From Rhynochetos jubatus (Eukaryota; Chordata; Aves; Eurypygiformes; Rhynochetidae): a DNA stretch of 64,000 bases. The stretch lies in the NCBI GenBank assembly GCA_027574665.1, contig CM050654.1, positions 35,979,722 to 36,043,721 on the forward strand. Reading direction: 5' to 3'. The position numbers and the translations under genes were made by a program. Below the pieces are notes generated by a model. It ran no database searches. It was not told where the DNA came from and saw only the letters and a program-made list of their open reading frames with translations. Of this stretch, positions 12,098-25,900 are shown piece after piece (the first letter of the stretch is position 1; every line of letters starts with the position of its first letter).

Positions 12098-12467
12098 TCG
12101 CCCCCCCGCCCCGAGGGGGCATTTTGCTTGGAGTTTAATTCAAAGGGCAGCAGTGACCTGGGAAAGCAAACACAGCTGAACTGAAAGGCAGCATTTTAAG
12201 CTCTAACCGTGAGATGGATCTTCCAGCACTCAAAGCAAAACATAGTTCTCTCTTCTGTTTACCTCCAGCTATGCTTTTAGGACCTTACCTGTTTCTACGT
12301 CATTTTAACTTTGCTGTCAGTCCCCTCACCTAAACACCCCCACCCCCCCCGGTGCTCACAAATAGTTCTCTATCTCCTTTCAGGCAGCCTTGTCCAGCAG
12401 ACTTCAAGGATACTTTTCCTTTTTTCCTTATTAAAGCAGCAGACTACACGAGCTGGGGGAAGAAGGG

Positions 12468-13249
12468 TCAAGGGCCGTATAGTGCCAAGTGCAAGGTCCT
12501 GCTCCAGGGTCGGGGCAATCCCAAGCACAAGGACAGGCTGAGCAGAGAATGGATTTAGAGAAGTCCTGAAGGGAAGGGCTTGGGGGTACTGGTGGACGAG
12601 AAGCTGAATATGAGCCAGCAGTGTGCCCTGGCAGCCCAGAAAGCCAACTGTGTCCTGGGCTGTATCAGGAGAAGTGTGGCCAGCAGGGCGAGGGAGGGGA
12701 TTCTCCCCCTCTGCTCTGCTCTCGTGAGACCCCACCTGGAGTGCTGTGTCCAGCTGTGGAGCCCTCAGCTTAAGAAGGATATCGAACAGTTGGAGTGAGT
12801 CCAGAGGAGGCCACAAAGATGCTCAGTGGGCTGGAGCCCCTCTGCTATGGGGACAGGCTGAGAAAGTTGGAGGTGTTCAGCCTGGAGAAGAGAAGGCTCC
12901 AGGGAGATCTTATTGCAGCCTTCCAGTACCTGAAGGGGCCAACAAGGAAGCTGGGGGGGGGGACTTTTTACAAGTGTAGTAACAGGACAAGGGGTGATGG
13001 GTTTAAATTTAAAATGGGGAGATTTAGATTGGATTATCAGGAAGAAATTCTTCCTGGAGAGGGTGGTGAGGCCCTGGCACAGGTTGCCAGAGAAGCTGTG
13101 GATGCCCCATCCCTGGAAGTGTTCAAGGCCAGGCTGGATGAGGCTTGGAGCAACCTGGTCTAGTGGAGGGTGTCCCTGCCCATGGCAGGGGTGCTGGAAC
13201 TGGATGATCTTTAAGGTCTCTTCCAACCCAAACCATTCCATGATTCTGA
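12468..13249 (+). mobile_element. CR1 LINE, 5'-truncated, degenerate
   Basis: It contains the 3' part of CR1 ORF2 with broken reading frames: [20 protein letters not shown], then [15 protein letters not shown], then the LRKLEVFSLEKRRLQGDLI block, and the 3' UTR core (ttccaacccaaaccattcca tgattctg). This is typical of avian CR1. Frameshifts and stops make it inactive. It lies between the MAP3K19 X-box and the RAB3GAP1 CpG island. Confidence 0.93.
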
Positions 13250-13885
13250 CAGCCGGGCCCAGGCGGAGCTGGACAGGTTTTGAAGAGCACTGCTTTGCTG
13301 GATGCCAGTCTGGGAGGCCGAACCCCGGGACATGGCGGCACAGGCGTGAGGGGGGACGCGCAGCCTGCTTTGGCTTAGGCCGGACAGGGAGCACCGTGCC
13401 TGGTGGATGCCTCAGCCCCGCCCTGACTGAATTACGCGTCTGTTGGCAGGGACCCGGCACAGCCGGCCTAACGGTGACAGCCCGCGATGCCAGCCACGCC
13501 CGGTACCGCGGGCACACGGCGACCCAGCCGATAAGGCACTTTGTTTCCCCTCTGGGGCTGTCCCTGATGGAGCCGGAGAGCACCCCGCGCCTCAGCTTCG
13601 CCCCGCCCTGAGGGAGCCGCCTCCGCGGCAGCGCCCGTGAGGTGCTTCAGCCAGCGGCAAGCGCGGGAGAGCCGCCCGGGCGACCTTCCCGCGGAGGGCT
13701 GTGGGGAAGGCCTCCCGGAGCACAGGGAGGCTCCCCCGCCGCGGCGGGCGTGCAGGTCGCGGGGTGTCCCACCGGGACGGGTCGTGAGGAGGCTGCCAGC
13801 CGTCCCCGGGGCGGGATGCCTCGCACCGCCCTCCGCCGTCGTCCCGTGAGCCTCCGCGCCGGGGAGGGGCGTCCCGGCAGCGGCG

Positions 13886-13897
13886 GAAGATGGCGGC
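13886..13897 (+). promoter_or_regulatory. RAB3GAP1: TISU / YY1 element over the RAB3GAP1 start codon
   Basis: gaagatggcggc is a full match to the TISU consensus SAASATGGCGGC, which doubles as a YY1 site and supports scanning-free initiation on very short 5' UTRs. An ETS-like cggaag overlaps it at 13884-13889. Transcription is therefore predicted to start only a few tens of bases upstream. Confidence 0.8.
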
Positions 13898-13907
13898 GGA
13901 CAGCGAA
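13890..13907 (+). CDS. RAB3GAP1: RAB3GAP1 coding exon 1
   Basis: Encodes MAADSE (residues 1-6); donor gtgagt. The ATG lies in the TISU element. Confidence 0.97.
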
Positions 13908-16900
13908 GTGAGTGCGTCCCCTCTGCCCCCCCCCCCCCCTCCATCCCGCGCTCCCCGCCCGCCGCCGCGGGCCCCCCGCTCACTGCTCCCGCTCTCTCCC
14001 CGCAGCCCGAGTCGGAGGTGTTCGAGATCACGGACTTCACCACCGCCTCCGAGTGGGAGAGGTAGGTGGTGGTGCCGCCCGTCCCGCTCCCCTCGCCGCG
14101 GGGGAGGCGGGGGGCTCTGCCGTGGCTGCCCCGGCCCGCTCCCGCCGAGGGGAGCCGGGCCCCTGCTCCGCGGCCGGCCTCGACAGCCGGGGGGCCGCCT
14201 TGGCCCCTACGCGGTGACCCGGCGCCTCGTCGCGGCGTTCGCGGAGGGTCAGGCCGCACTGATGAGCTGGTTAGGAGGGTCTGGTCAAGCTGCTTCTGAA
14301 CCCGGTGAAAGGTCTGGCTTAGTGCCTCTTTGCGGGGGGGGGAGGGTAAGCACCTAGAAGGCTTGTGTGTTTCTGAAGTACCTGCCTATTAAACTAGTCA
14401 TCTCGTAGCTGAAGCCTTTAAAGGTTAGTAGAATGATGTACAAGAGAAATTAAGGTGAAGAATGTTGATGGTTTTGGTTCTTTTTTAAATGCCTTTTCCT
14501 GTAGAAGCAGACAAAGATTCTAAGTGTTGCGTTGTAAATCTGAATTTAGTTTATAATTTTGTGTCAAGCGCTTGTTTGTCTGTGAACAGTGAAGCAGGGG
14601 TATGTGTTCAAACGGCTGTGCTGCAGTACCGGGAAAAGGTGAGATTCTGCAATCACTCAGAGCATGTTCATAGCTGTTGCTAAAAGTCGCTGTCATCGGA
14701 AATGTGAACCTAGGAGGACCACTTTATCTGTAAAAGGAACAAATTGTTCTGTTTTATTGTGATACTTGGGGTTGGGGTTTTCCTATTTGTTTGTTCTTTG
14801 GGGTTTTTTTAAGGAATTTCATAGTAGGACAACATATCACCTGCTTTTAGGGAGCTGAACTATAATACAGGTTTAGCGTTCAGCACATATTAATGCCTTT
14901 TCCCCTCCCTAATAGATTTATTTCGAAAGTAGAAGAAGTGTTGAATGATTGGAAACTTATTGGGATTTCTTCAGGCAAACCTCTGGAAAAGGTGAGTTAC
15001 TGCTTCTGAATTCTCCTTTAGAATTTGAATTGCTGACTGCTAACACATACGTTACAGGTGTTGCCGCAGGTAGTGATTTGTGTTGGGGACTTTCAGTTAT
15101 TAAAGTGGCAATTAAATAAACAGGTGCTGTAAATTTATTGGTGGGCTGTCTGCCAAACAGGTTAATTCTCTGATAAAGTTGGATCTTCATACAGTGATTT
15201 TCTTCACTCCTGATTTTGAATCTGGAAACATGGTTGAAGCTGTTTAAATGCTGAAGGAGTTTCTTCTCGCCCTGCCTCGTGCCTTTGTCGCACCTCACGT
15301 ACGTGTGGCTGAGGTTTGCGTGGTGCTGCTTGTGACTCCGTGTGTTTCACAGACTGAAGAGATTTTTTTCAAAGCCTAATTAGGGCCACTGTAGTGCTTT
15401 CTTAGTCCTGTAAAATGCAGAGGAAGTTGCTGAGCTCCTCTGTGCAAATAATTGAGCTGTTCTGGAGCGAATGGCTGCTGTGTTTCCAGAGGAATTTTGA
15501 ACTTGTTAATTTTAGTCAGGGTATAGGGTATTCAGAATAAAAACTTGTGTTATCTAATGAACTAGCTTTCACCCTTAGCTGTCCATGTACTCTTACATGT
15601 CGTCTTTTCTAGGCCAGACCTCTCTTCTCGATGTCTAGTGAGAAGACACCCTTTACAGATCAAAGGGTTGTCCACGTTGCTTTGTTTTAGTAGCAGCATA
15701 CAATTCTGTTCAGTGATGTTGATTTTTGCTAGCAACTTTTCTATGCTGTATTTTTGTTTAAAAAGTGATTATCCTCGCACACAGAAGTTTTGCAAATTCT
15801 AGATTAAAATCATCAGTGAAAGCACATGCGAAGTAAATATTAAAGTAGTATTTGCATAGAAGGGTATAGATACAGGTGGGAAACTTCTGTCTTTGGGCAA
15901 AGTTGAGGGTGCATACGTTTCAGATGCGCGGTTGCATATGAGAGGATACATCTGTCTCTTTATTGCCATGTCATTCTGAAGACCTCATGGGGATATCTGG
16001 TCCTTGAAATGCCTTATTGGCAATGTGGATTATAGCATTCAGCAACCTTTATAATGAAGTGCTCTGAGAATTGGTTTTTTGAAATTAAACCATGCTTAGC
16101 TATTTAAGCATAACTATGCAGCAGTAGAAAAAGATGAATAAATATTATAGATGATGTAGGCAGTATACTTTTTAAGGCTTATGAATGTTAACCTAAATTT
16201 ATGTGATCAAATTTTTTTTTTTTTTTTGTGCAGGGCGTGTACACCACAGGAGCATGGGAAGAGAAATCAGATGAAATTTCATTTGCAGACTTCAGATTCT
16301 CCATTACCCATCATTATCTTGTACAAGAACCCAGTGATAAAGATGGGAAAGAAGAACTGGTAGAAGGTAGCTGATCGTTCTCTTGCTTGCCTGTAAGGAT
16401 ATAGCCAAAGATGGTTTCAGGCTGTGGAATTCTCAGTGTGTTGATTTGGTTCTGTGTGCAGTTTTCTGGGATTCGATGGGTGTGAACTGATGTTTCTGCT
16501 TTTAGCAGTTTGTTGAACACAAAGCATACTAATATGAGTAAATGGCAAGTCAGCTGCAGGGATGCTGATGCTGCTCTTGTGTATCAACTTTTTTTTCACA
16601 GACGCCCTTCCTCTGCCTATGCAGGACTTGCTGTGTATGAACAATGACTTTCCTCCTAGAGCTCACTGTCTGGTGCGGTGGTACGTATGCTGCCTCTCGG
16701 CTTTAATACAGATAGGCATCGCAACTGAAAAGTCTTTGTTGCTGGCACAACAACAAAGGGTTGCTTTTTTTCCATCAAGAGTTAAGCTTAAATAAAGTGA
16801 TTCTTTGTCCTGGACACAGGAAAGGAGTGCAAAAAAAGCCCACCATAGTGGGCCTAACTGATTTTTTTTTTCCCCCAAATATTTAAAAAAAAATTCATAT

Positions 16901-19900
16901 ACTAACCAGGATTTTGTATTTGCCATATCTAGATGCATTCTTAAAAATGGAAGCTGCAGGACCTTGAGAAACAACACCCACCACCATATTCTTAGTAATG
17001 CAAATCTTGAGCACATTATAGCATTGTTCTTGACATGGTTTTATGTATAAATAGTAAGAGTTGTTACTAACACAGAGTAAACAACTCGGGTCTGATAGAC
17101 CTGGAAGCCCTAACGTTATTTTGAGTGCGGTATTTGAATGCTCCTCAGCTCCGGTGGTCTGTGATTTGAGAATCGGCGGCACTCTGTGCTCACTCAGTTC
17201 TTGACCTCTCTGAAAGCTGTGCTCAAATCAAAATAACAGCTTCCATAGTCTAGTGGTGGCAACTAGGTCATTCAGGGTATGGTATTTCTAAAAATTGTGT
17301 TTCAGCTGGGTTGCTAAAAAGCAGAAATGTGCTCTTTTCTCTCTCTCTCTCAAGGTATGGCTTACGTGAGTTTGTGGTTATCGCTCCAGCTGCAAATAAC
17401 GATGCAGTCCTTAGTGAATCCAAGTGTAACCTACTGCTGAGTTCCATTTCCATTGCATTGGGGAACACTGGCTGGTAGGTGAAACCTTTTTTACATGCGC
17501 AGGTAAAACTCTGTCATACTGCTATTGTGAGGAAAAAGTATTAAATTGTTTAGCAAAACACATATGAGTGGGTTGTGTTTACACCGTAATGTTGTTATAG
17601 ATAGATTTAAAACAAAAAAAAATTCCTATGGAAACGTTAAAAAGATTGGTTCATTGTGCCGTTTATATTCATTATTGTTTAAACACCTCAAAGGCTTTTA
17701 AAAGCCACTGGGAGTTGTTGGAATAATATAATATAAATATAACTTTGGGAAGAGGATTTCTTCCCTTTGTGTGGTAACAGTAACTCTCTAATATTCCTCG
17801 GCAAATATTTAGACTGAAAGTTAGGTAACTGAAGTCATGGATAGGGCTTTCCTGACATCGTGACAGTTTGCTGGATGTTCCATTTAATGGTGAAGGTAAC
17901 AGTATTTTTCTGTGATTCCTATACACTAAGAGAAAATGTATTCTAAAGAATATGAAACTATGTTCAAATATGTAGCTAGTTTTAAAGACTACAAGACAGC
18001 ATGACATTTCAAATAATTCCAATGTTCATGTTTTATAGTCAGGTACCGCTGTTTGTGCAAATACATCATAAATGGCGACGCATGTATGTTGGGGAATGCC
18101 AGGGTCCAGGAGTTCGGACTGATTTCGAAATGGTTCACCTTCGCAAAGTGCCAAATCAGTACGCTCATTTATCAGGATTACTGGATATCTTCAAATCCAA
18201 GATTGTAAGTGCAGCTGAATATGCATAACTGATATTAACAATAATAATTTTATTACCTGGTCGCGTGTAGATTCACTTCTCTATTGTGGGGATTTGTTTG
18301 TTTTGTAAGGATGAGGCTTACGCTGCCGATACCAACAAAGTCTTTTTCCAGCTATCACCAGTGTCTGCAATAAAGAGTGAAAATCGGTATGGGTAACTGG
18401 TAATTAATACCATTAAAAATTCCTTAATGACAACCTAACGCATTCTGGGTCAGAGTTACTTCTGAATGATGAGTTCGGTGGAGCATATGAATGTCCCATG
18501 CGTTTTAGAAAGCTTATGTGCTTATTTTCACCTGTGAGTATCTTGTTGAGCAGAGGCTTTCCTAAGTAGTACTGGGGGTGCTGCAGTTCTGATAAAATTA
18601 GCACCGATACAAGCTGTCGTAACTAATCTGTGTTCGAGGCCTGGACTGTTTGAGAGGATGTACCCTTCACACTGAATTTTCTCTCTAACGTTTTCAAGGG
18701 ATGCCCTTTAACACCACTGCCTCCCGTTAGCATGGCTATTCGGCTCACGTATGTGCTTCAAGACTGGCAGCAGTATTTCTGGCCGCAGCAGCCACCAGGT
18801 AGGATATTTGTGTCTTCAGAATGTCTTGGTTTAAGATAAACAGTCAGTGCTAAAGAAAACGTTTGTGTGTCTTGTAAGAAGAATTAAAATACTTTCTGCG
18901 TTGCTAGGAAAGGCTGTAGTTACAGTTTGGATTTTTGTTGTGCTTACACAGTGCTGAATGAGCCAAGCAGTTGATTGATTTATTTTTGTCATGCAGGAAA
19001 AAATTCTGATCAAGTCTTTTATTACAGTAGCCTTGTATGAGGGGGGAGAAGTAATGTGTAGTCTTGAATCTAAAGTACATACAACGGACGTGATAAGATT
19101 ATGCCATAGTGATGCTGTTTAGGACAAACTGAGTGTGTTTGCTCACTTGGTACTCTCACTGTAGCAACGGAACTGTCATATCTTGCTTGGTGGTAACAGT
19201 CTTCCTTGGTGTCAAGGATTTGATTTTAACAGACCTATTTCTGAATAGGTAGCAACAGAAAATAAATTATAAACTTCTCCTGGCTCAAAGGTAGACAAAT
19301 CTGTAGGAAAAAGGTAGTTTTTTTAGTTCCTTCTTAACACATATGTTGTTAGTGATGTGGTATTTTAGGCACAAGGTGGTGAGCAATTCAAACGCCCAAG
19401 TTCTATTCTTGACTTGGTAGTAGTTTTACGTAACAAGGTTAAAGTATTTAGGGCATGCTTAGAGACGTGGATCCTGTGAGACCTTGGTCTGGTTACCTAA
19501 TTGTTTGGCTTTCCTTTGCTGAAAAAGAAGTTCTTACTCTAATCAAAGGTATGTTTTGAAGAAGTCTGTAGTGGTTGATCCTGTGTGCTCTGTACCTAAG
19601 GGATGTTGAAAATATGTTTAAAGAGAATCCTGCTCTTTAGGGTCAGAGAAAATCAGTGCTGTTTTAAGTGGTAGTATCATTTTGAAGGTAAACCAAGTTT
19701 ACCTAAAGAACTTGGGAAGCTGGTTCTACATTTTATTTGTTAGTATTTTTGCAGTCACAGAAATCGGTGTATTCTGTATTCTCTTTCTGCCTTGCTGTAG
19801 TTATTCACTAAATCAGGATTCCTGGTTTGTGATGAAGGAGTTTTACCACTGTGATCATGTCTTATCTCTTGATTTGAGCAGTTTGAATAAGTTCTACTCT

Positions 19901-22900
19901 CTGAGGGTTGTGGTTAAGGGAGCTAGTGGCATAGTGTATTGCAGAAACTGGAGAGGGACAACAGCGCTTTTATGGCTGTTGCTACACGCAGTTGTGGTTT
20001 TGTCTTCCTTATGAAGATAACTGTACTTTATAACGTTTACTCAATTTGCTCTTCTCAAATAAACCCAAAGAATTTAAATGTCTTTGAGCTTCTCTGAAAT
20101 AAAAATGATGTAATTAAGTTACCTGAATACTTTTATCTGTTGACTGGGGTGTGAACAGTTTGCCAGGTGCATTTGAAATGAAGGATCAGGTGCCATAACA
20201 GCATTATTATAGTGGCATTACAATACGTTATTACCCATTTGAATTTTTGCACGGTGAAGGCTGTCTGGTTTGGGTTTATATATTTAAAGGATATAACATG
20301 GGAAGTGTCTGAGGACGCTGGGAGGCATCTTTAAGTACCTGGGAGTACTCAGATCATTGGGTTAAGTACTTAACTGTAGGAAACAGAACATACCACTCTT
20401 TCAGAAGATTGTCAACCTTTTAAAAAAAAGTTGTTTTTTCACTCTGCCGAGTTGCTCTTTGGGAGTCTTCCTTTTCCGCTTTGAACTCTTTTCCTGCGTT
20501 AATATTTTTAGGGCAAATTCATGTCTATTCTTATGTCAACACTGACTCTTCAAGGCTGCCTTTGTAGCTATCATCTTTGTCTGTACGAAGGGAATAACCT
20601 TCCCTCAACACGGATTGCAATAATTTTATCTGTATTTTTGAATGTCCTGTTGCATGATTCCCATTTTCTGCTGGAAACAATTACTTTGTGTGCTGGAGTT
20701 GTGCCTTCATCGCTCTGTCACTTCAGCTGCTCAACTATTCCCTGGTCATCCTTCACGCTACAGTCTTCTTACTGTGAGATTAAGATTATATGCTGTTTAA
20801 AATATTTCATAAATTCTGTATGGAAAATGTATTGATCTGTCTTCAGATATAGATGCTCTAGTTGGGGGAGAAGTTGGAGGCCTTGAGTTTGGGAAGCTAC
20901 CCTTTGGTGCCTGCGAGGATCCTATTAGGTAAGATAAGAGTTCAGAAAACTGTTTTTTAAAACTTCCTTAATGGGGGACTTCAAGGTGTGTTATTTCAAA
21001 TCTTAGCTCTGCCTGCCTGTGACTTAGTATGTCCCCAACAGATGATTTAATGATTCAAGCACATAAGAAACATCTGTGAAAAGTAACGGTCTAATAGCAG
21101 ATAAGACCGTTTGCAAAATCGCGTAATGATATCCAGAGGTCTAGCTCATAAATCTTTCACCATAAACTTCTGGAGTACTCCCATTTCTCTCTGAAACTCT
21201 TTATGCTGAAATACAGCTTAACTGGAGATAAACTTTAGAAGTGGTCTGCCTTCGTGGAAGGGCTGGACTCCCAAGGTAGAAACGTCTACCTTGATGTTCG
21301 TAGAAGACTTACATTGAGAGGGTCTGTAAACGGAATTATCGCAATCTCTGTGTTCTCTTCTGCATCACCACTCAGCAAATCCAGGAATCGTTTTAATGTG
21401 TTAGTGTTTTATGCTGTAGGCGTTCGATGAAAGTTGTTGCACGATCTCTCCTTTTGCAGAGAGGAGTTGGGAGAGACCTGTGTGCCAGGTACTAGTAAAT
21501 CTCAGTGCAGTGCTGGGTGACGTGCTGTAGAATAACCAGTAGCATGTATACTGCAAGCAAACTCATTGGAAAACGTGCACGTTTCTGGATGTAGCTGCAA
21601 AATATGTAGAGGGACTTAAATATGAACCAAATACATTTCAAGATCTTAACGATGGTGGAGAGAACACTTTGTACTAGCACTGAGAGGTTTAAATCTTGTT
21701 TTGTTTCAGTGAGCTTCATTTAGCTACGACGTGGCCTCACCTAACGGAAGGTATAATTGTTGACAACGATGTTTATTCGTAAGTATCCTGTCTGGATATC
21801 CAGAAGTGTATGTTATTTGCTAAGTGTTGCGTTTTAGTGACATCTAAAATATTGAACGTGGCTTTGTGTGTGAAAGAGAAGCCATTGTGCAGAACGCTAA
21901 GGTCAGGTGATGGAACATCTCATTTGGGACAACACCTTTTGAAATGCATTTCTGTGTGAGAAGATACTATTATATCATAATCTCAACAGAACACCCTCCC
22001 CTCCATTTTGGGGCATATACTCATGCTAGACTTAAGTCTTAGGTATTGCGTATTTCTTGGGAAAGATGATAATGGAATATGGAGAGTAAAAGGGATTAAC
22101 TGAATGATGTCCCTCTCCCAGAAACTATCATCCAGGTTTTCTGCTAAGTCTGCTAAAGAATAGTGTGTACTGGTACTTATGAAAGAAGGAAAAGAAAAAG
22201 TGCATTATTGTTAATGCAGACATGAATTTTCAATTCCAAAAGGCAGCAATTTAGTTGTGTTGTACCTGCGTTGTTCTCATGTGTTTCTTCATGTTGCGGA
22301 TGTGCGCGAGAACAGCGTCTTGCGTGCATTTTAGTGTTTGTCATCTTCTCCTGTGTAACTGTTGCCTGTTATGGCTCCCATGGCCCAACTGGCTATGACA
22401 TTCCATTTATGGAGAACTTGATACTCCTCTGTCGTGTACTTAATGTGACAGCATGACACGTGTTTGTTTTTTGAAGTGACCTGGATCCTGTTCAAGCACC
22501 CCAGTGGTCTGTGAGAGTCAGAAAAGCAGATAACCCCCAGTGTCTGTTGGGTAAGACATCAGAATTCCCTGCCTTCTCTTACAGCTTTTAAGCTATTCAA
22601 TGATGAAGTCAGGACTGAATTGTTGATTACCTCCTCACTACTGTTACTTTGGTTTTTTGAGTGGACCATATGTTGGGCTGCTTTTTCAAGAACACAAGCT
22701 TCATCTTGCTTTGGGTGGAGAAGTGGATTAAACTGCATGCAGAAGTGTGCTCCGGAGGGGTGGCTGACAGCTGTCTAGATGCGTTTCCCTATGCGTTAAT
22801 TATGTGCTTTAAAGATATTCGTGCTTTTAACAAATTATCATGTTCTTTCAGATGAAAAGATAAAGTTTACTGTCCCTCAGGAGTCACCTTGAGGGTCAGC

Positions 22901-25900
22901 TTATTGCTCAATGGGATTTAATTGAATAGTTGCTCAGGATCTTTGTTTCTCTTACAGGTGACTTTCTTACAGAATTCTTCAAGCTTTGCCGTCGGAAGGA
23001 GTCGACTGATGAGATACTCGGCAGGTCTGCATTTGAAGAGGAAGGAAAAGGTAAAACTAAAACCTTGTTGATTTGTGTTGTTTGATTGTAATTGTTTGGT
23101 GTTATTTTACCTTCCCTTTCCCCTTTTTCTGACCTCCATCAGTATTTTATACTTGCCACTCTTGGGCCTGTTCTGTGATCGCTAGGGGTTGTCTGGTCAG
23201 TGCTACATGGTATAATTTCTCATGACTTCTAGGCAGCGTTGGTTCCCAAAGTCCCCAAAGACAACTGCCTCATGTAGTTGGTTTGCTTTCTCCACTGGAA
23301 AACAAGAGTTAAATTTGACTGGTGTGTACAAGAGCTGGTTTTGAGCAAACATCAGACAGCTGTGTCTGCATCTTTTCATGTATTTTTGTATTTTTTTTCA
23401 CTTTTTTCTGCCTTTTGAAATTCTGTGTAGTTTTAACAGCCGTTTTGGAGAGTCTAATCTGTCCAAGAAGCTTTGCTGTCCCCCCCAAAAAACACCAAAC
23501 AAACTAAAATTATCTGACCAACAGGTCAGACTTTATCCCAGCAGTATAGATACTGACATCTTTTTGATGTCTGTCCCTTTCTTTTGTTTTTTTTTGCTGT
23601 ATATGGTGAGCATTCTTTCCTGCCTCGTTACCTTTTCTTGCCCCCAAATGGCCCATGTCAATGTATTTCCTTTGGTTATACTTCATCTCAGTTTTGAAGG
23701 AGCTTTCCAGTTAGCTGAAAAAGGCCTGGTGTGCGTGTTGCTCTCTGTGCTTGACGTACAGGCTCCTTAGCCCTCTATCTCTGATTTTTCTTGAAACGTT
23801 TGCCAAGGTTTTTCAGGCTGCTGGTAATTCTTTCCTTAAATTTATCTGCCCTCTTTTTAACAATGTTACTTCATTCTCTTGCAAGAGAGGTTCTGAAGTT
23901 TACCAGCAATAACTGGAAAGAATCTTTTGATTTGAGGAATTTACCTGAGGACTGTAAAGCAGAATGGTGCTTACACCATGCAAGGTCATATATATAGTGA
24001 TTAATACTGGCTTTATTTAAGGCTGATGTAAAGCTCTAGCATAGGCTTGAACAGTCTGTGTTATCTACAGTGTATTGGCTGGTTTCATCTATAAACAAAG
24101 CTTAAATCCTGGCCTGTTGGCAGGCTTTCTGCTGGTACTCTGCCTGTAGCTGTCGGCGAGTATGCAGTACTGCTACAGTAGGTGGCAGCCACTGTCTACA
24201 GCCAACCCAGTGTAGACTTCTTTTGGGGGAATAAATCAAGGGCAGCCTGTGACTTCTTTGTGACCTGGTTCTCCTGCTTTATCTCTGTGGCTGAGAACAG
24301 TGACTGTAGTGTGTGGAACCTGACGGCTCAGGGCTGTCTGTAGCTTTGGCTAACAGGGTGTTAAAAGTCAGTACCAGATGAACAGACTGACTGTGTCATG
24401 GTCTTGTGGGGTTTTGGGGTTTGTTTTAATTATTTGTGTTTTATTTTATAGAGGTTGCTGATATTAGCCATGCTTTATCGAAGCTCACAGAGCCAGCACC
24501 AGTCCCGATCCATAAACTATCGGTCACCAATATGGTTCACAGTGCAAAGAAAAAAATTCGCAAACACAGAGGTGTAGATGAATCGCCTTTAAACAATGAG
24601 GTGCTGAACACTATTCTTCTGGTAAGTGAGCTGTCTGTGCATGGTGAGGGCATACGAAACATGTTTCATGCTTCCACTGACGCGTTTGGCTTATTGTTTA
24701 TGGCAGAGCTGTAAATAAAGGTCTCTGGTGTCAGTTCCTTTATTTGAATGGCTTTTGGAAACAGCCGAAGTTGTTACAAGTCTCTGCTGTGTAAGTAGAC
24801 TGATGATGAACTCTGCTCCCAGTTTTAGTTTAGGGATTGCTGGTATGTGCCGCCAGCAGTGGCTTGAGGGAGAAAGTGCAAAAAAGCAGGAAAAACCATG
24901 CTGATGCCAGTTTGGGGTTGTTTTTTCTTTCTTGAAGTTCTTATTTCCTGATGCTACTGACAAGCCCGCAGATGGATCTGAAAGCAGAAGTAGCACTTCA
25001 GGAGGAAACAATCCTCCTCCAGAGAACGAGGATTATGTAAGTTTCACTGACTGACATGAGAAAAAGCAGTTTTGAGTGTGTTCATACAGACTTTACTGTG
25101 GTTGCCCTGTGTCTTGTAATAGATCATTTTTAGAAGGATGAAGGTACCTTTGTGGGACCTTCAGGTAGAAATAGTGATTTTTAGTTTGTTTGTTTTTCCC
25201 TTCTAATTTTTTTTTCTTTCAAAGACTGCAGTTTTTTGTACCTTATACTTCCAGGCTTAAAATGTTATTAGCTCACTTGTATTGTGTCTTTCCTGTTTGA
25301 CAATACAGTTTTGGAAAAAATGCCATTGCTCTTGTATGTCCTGCTTTCTTTTATTTCCTGTGTAGAATCTCTTCAGTCAGTTTAAATCTGCTCCTGCTGA
25401 TAGTCTGACATACAAACTAGCTTTATGTCTTTGTATGATAAACTTCTACCACGGAGGAGTAAAAGGGGTGGCACATCTTTGGCAAGAATTCGTGTTGGAA
25501 ATGCGCTACAGGTGGGAGAACAACTACCTTATTCCAGGGTAAGTGTTGTTTTTGTTGTTGCTTTGTCATAGAAAATAGTGTTTTAGGAACAGAGTGAGTT
25601 CACTAGGACTTTGAAACATACTGGGATTGTTTTAAATGGCAAATACTATATTTTATTTTTATTCCCCCACTTCCTTAAAGCAGGAAGGGATGTAGGGAGT
25701 AGGGAAAGGCATCTGCACCCTCATTGGAAAACTCACAAGAATTTGTGAGTCTTGAAAACAAGAATTAACTTGAGCTTCCTCCAGGTAAGAGGGCGCTCAG
25801 AGCACCCCATTCTGTGAATGAGGGCGAGTAAAAAGAAACCTTAGGGGAATGTTTGGCTTTTTGTTTATCATGAGCTAAAACTGAAGCAGCTGATACAGGG

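Larger units (their letters stand above)
13250..14330. promoter_or_regulatory. CpG island and RAB3GAP1 promoter region
   Basis: The stretch is strikingly GC- and CpG-rich compared with flanking AT-rich introns. It covers exon 1, intron 1 and exon 2 of RAB3GAP1. Typical housekeeping promoter with no clear TATA box. Long open frames here on both strands are composition artefacts. Confidence 0.85.

Noticed and set aside
12370-13583. Minus-strand open frames of 148 and 272 residues
   Set aside because: They are antisense to the CR1 element and its GC-rich edge; no splice or homology support.
13468-14357. Long overlapping frames on both strands (up to 263 residues)
   Set aside because: CpG-island composition removes stop codons; Pro/Arg/Gly-rich translations with no recognisable protein. 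The real exons 1 and 2 of RAB3GAP1 are in other frames.
22271-22456. Cys-rich hydrophobic 61-residue frame in intron 10 of RAB3GAP1
   Set aside because: Looks like a secreted mini-protein at first sight, but has no promoter, splice or conservation evidence.
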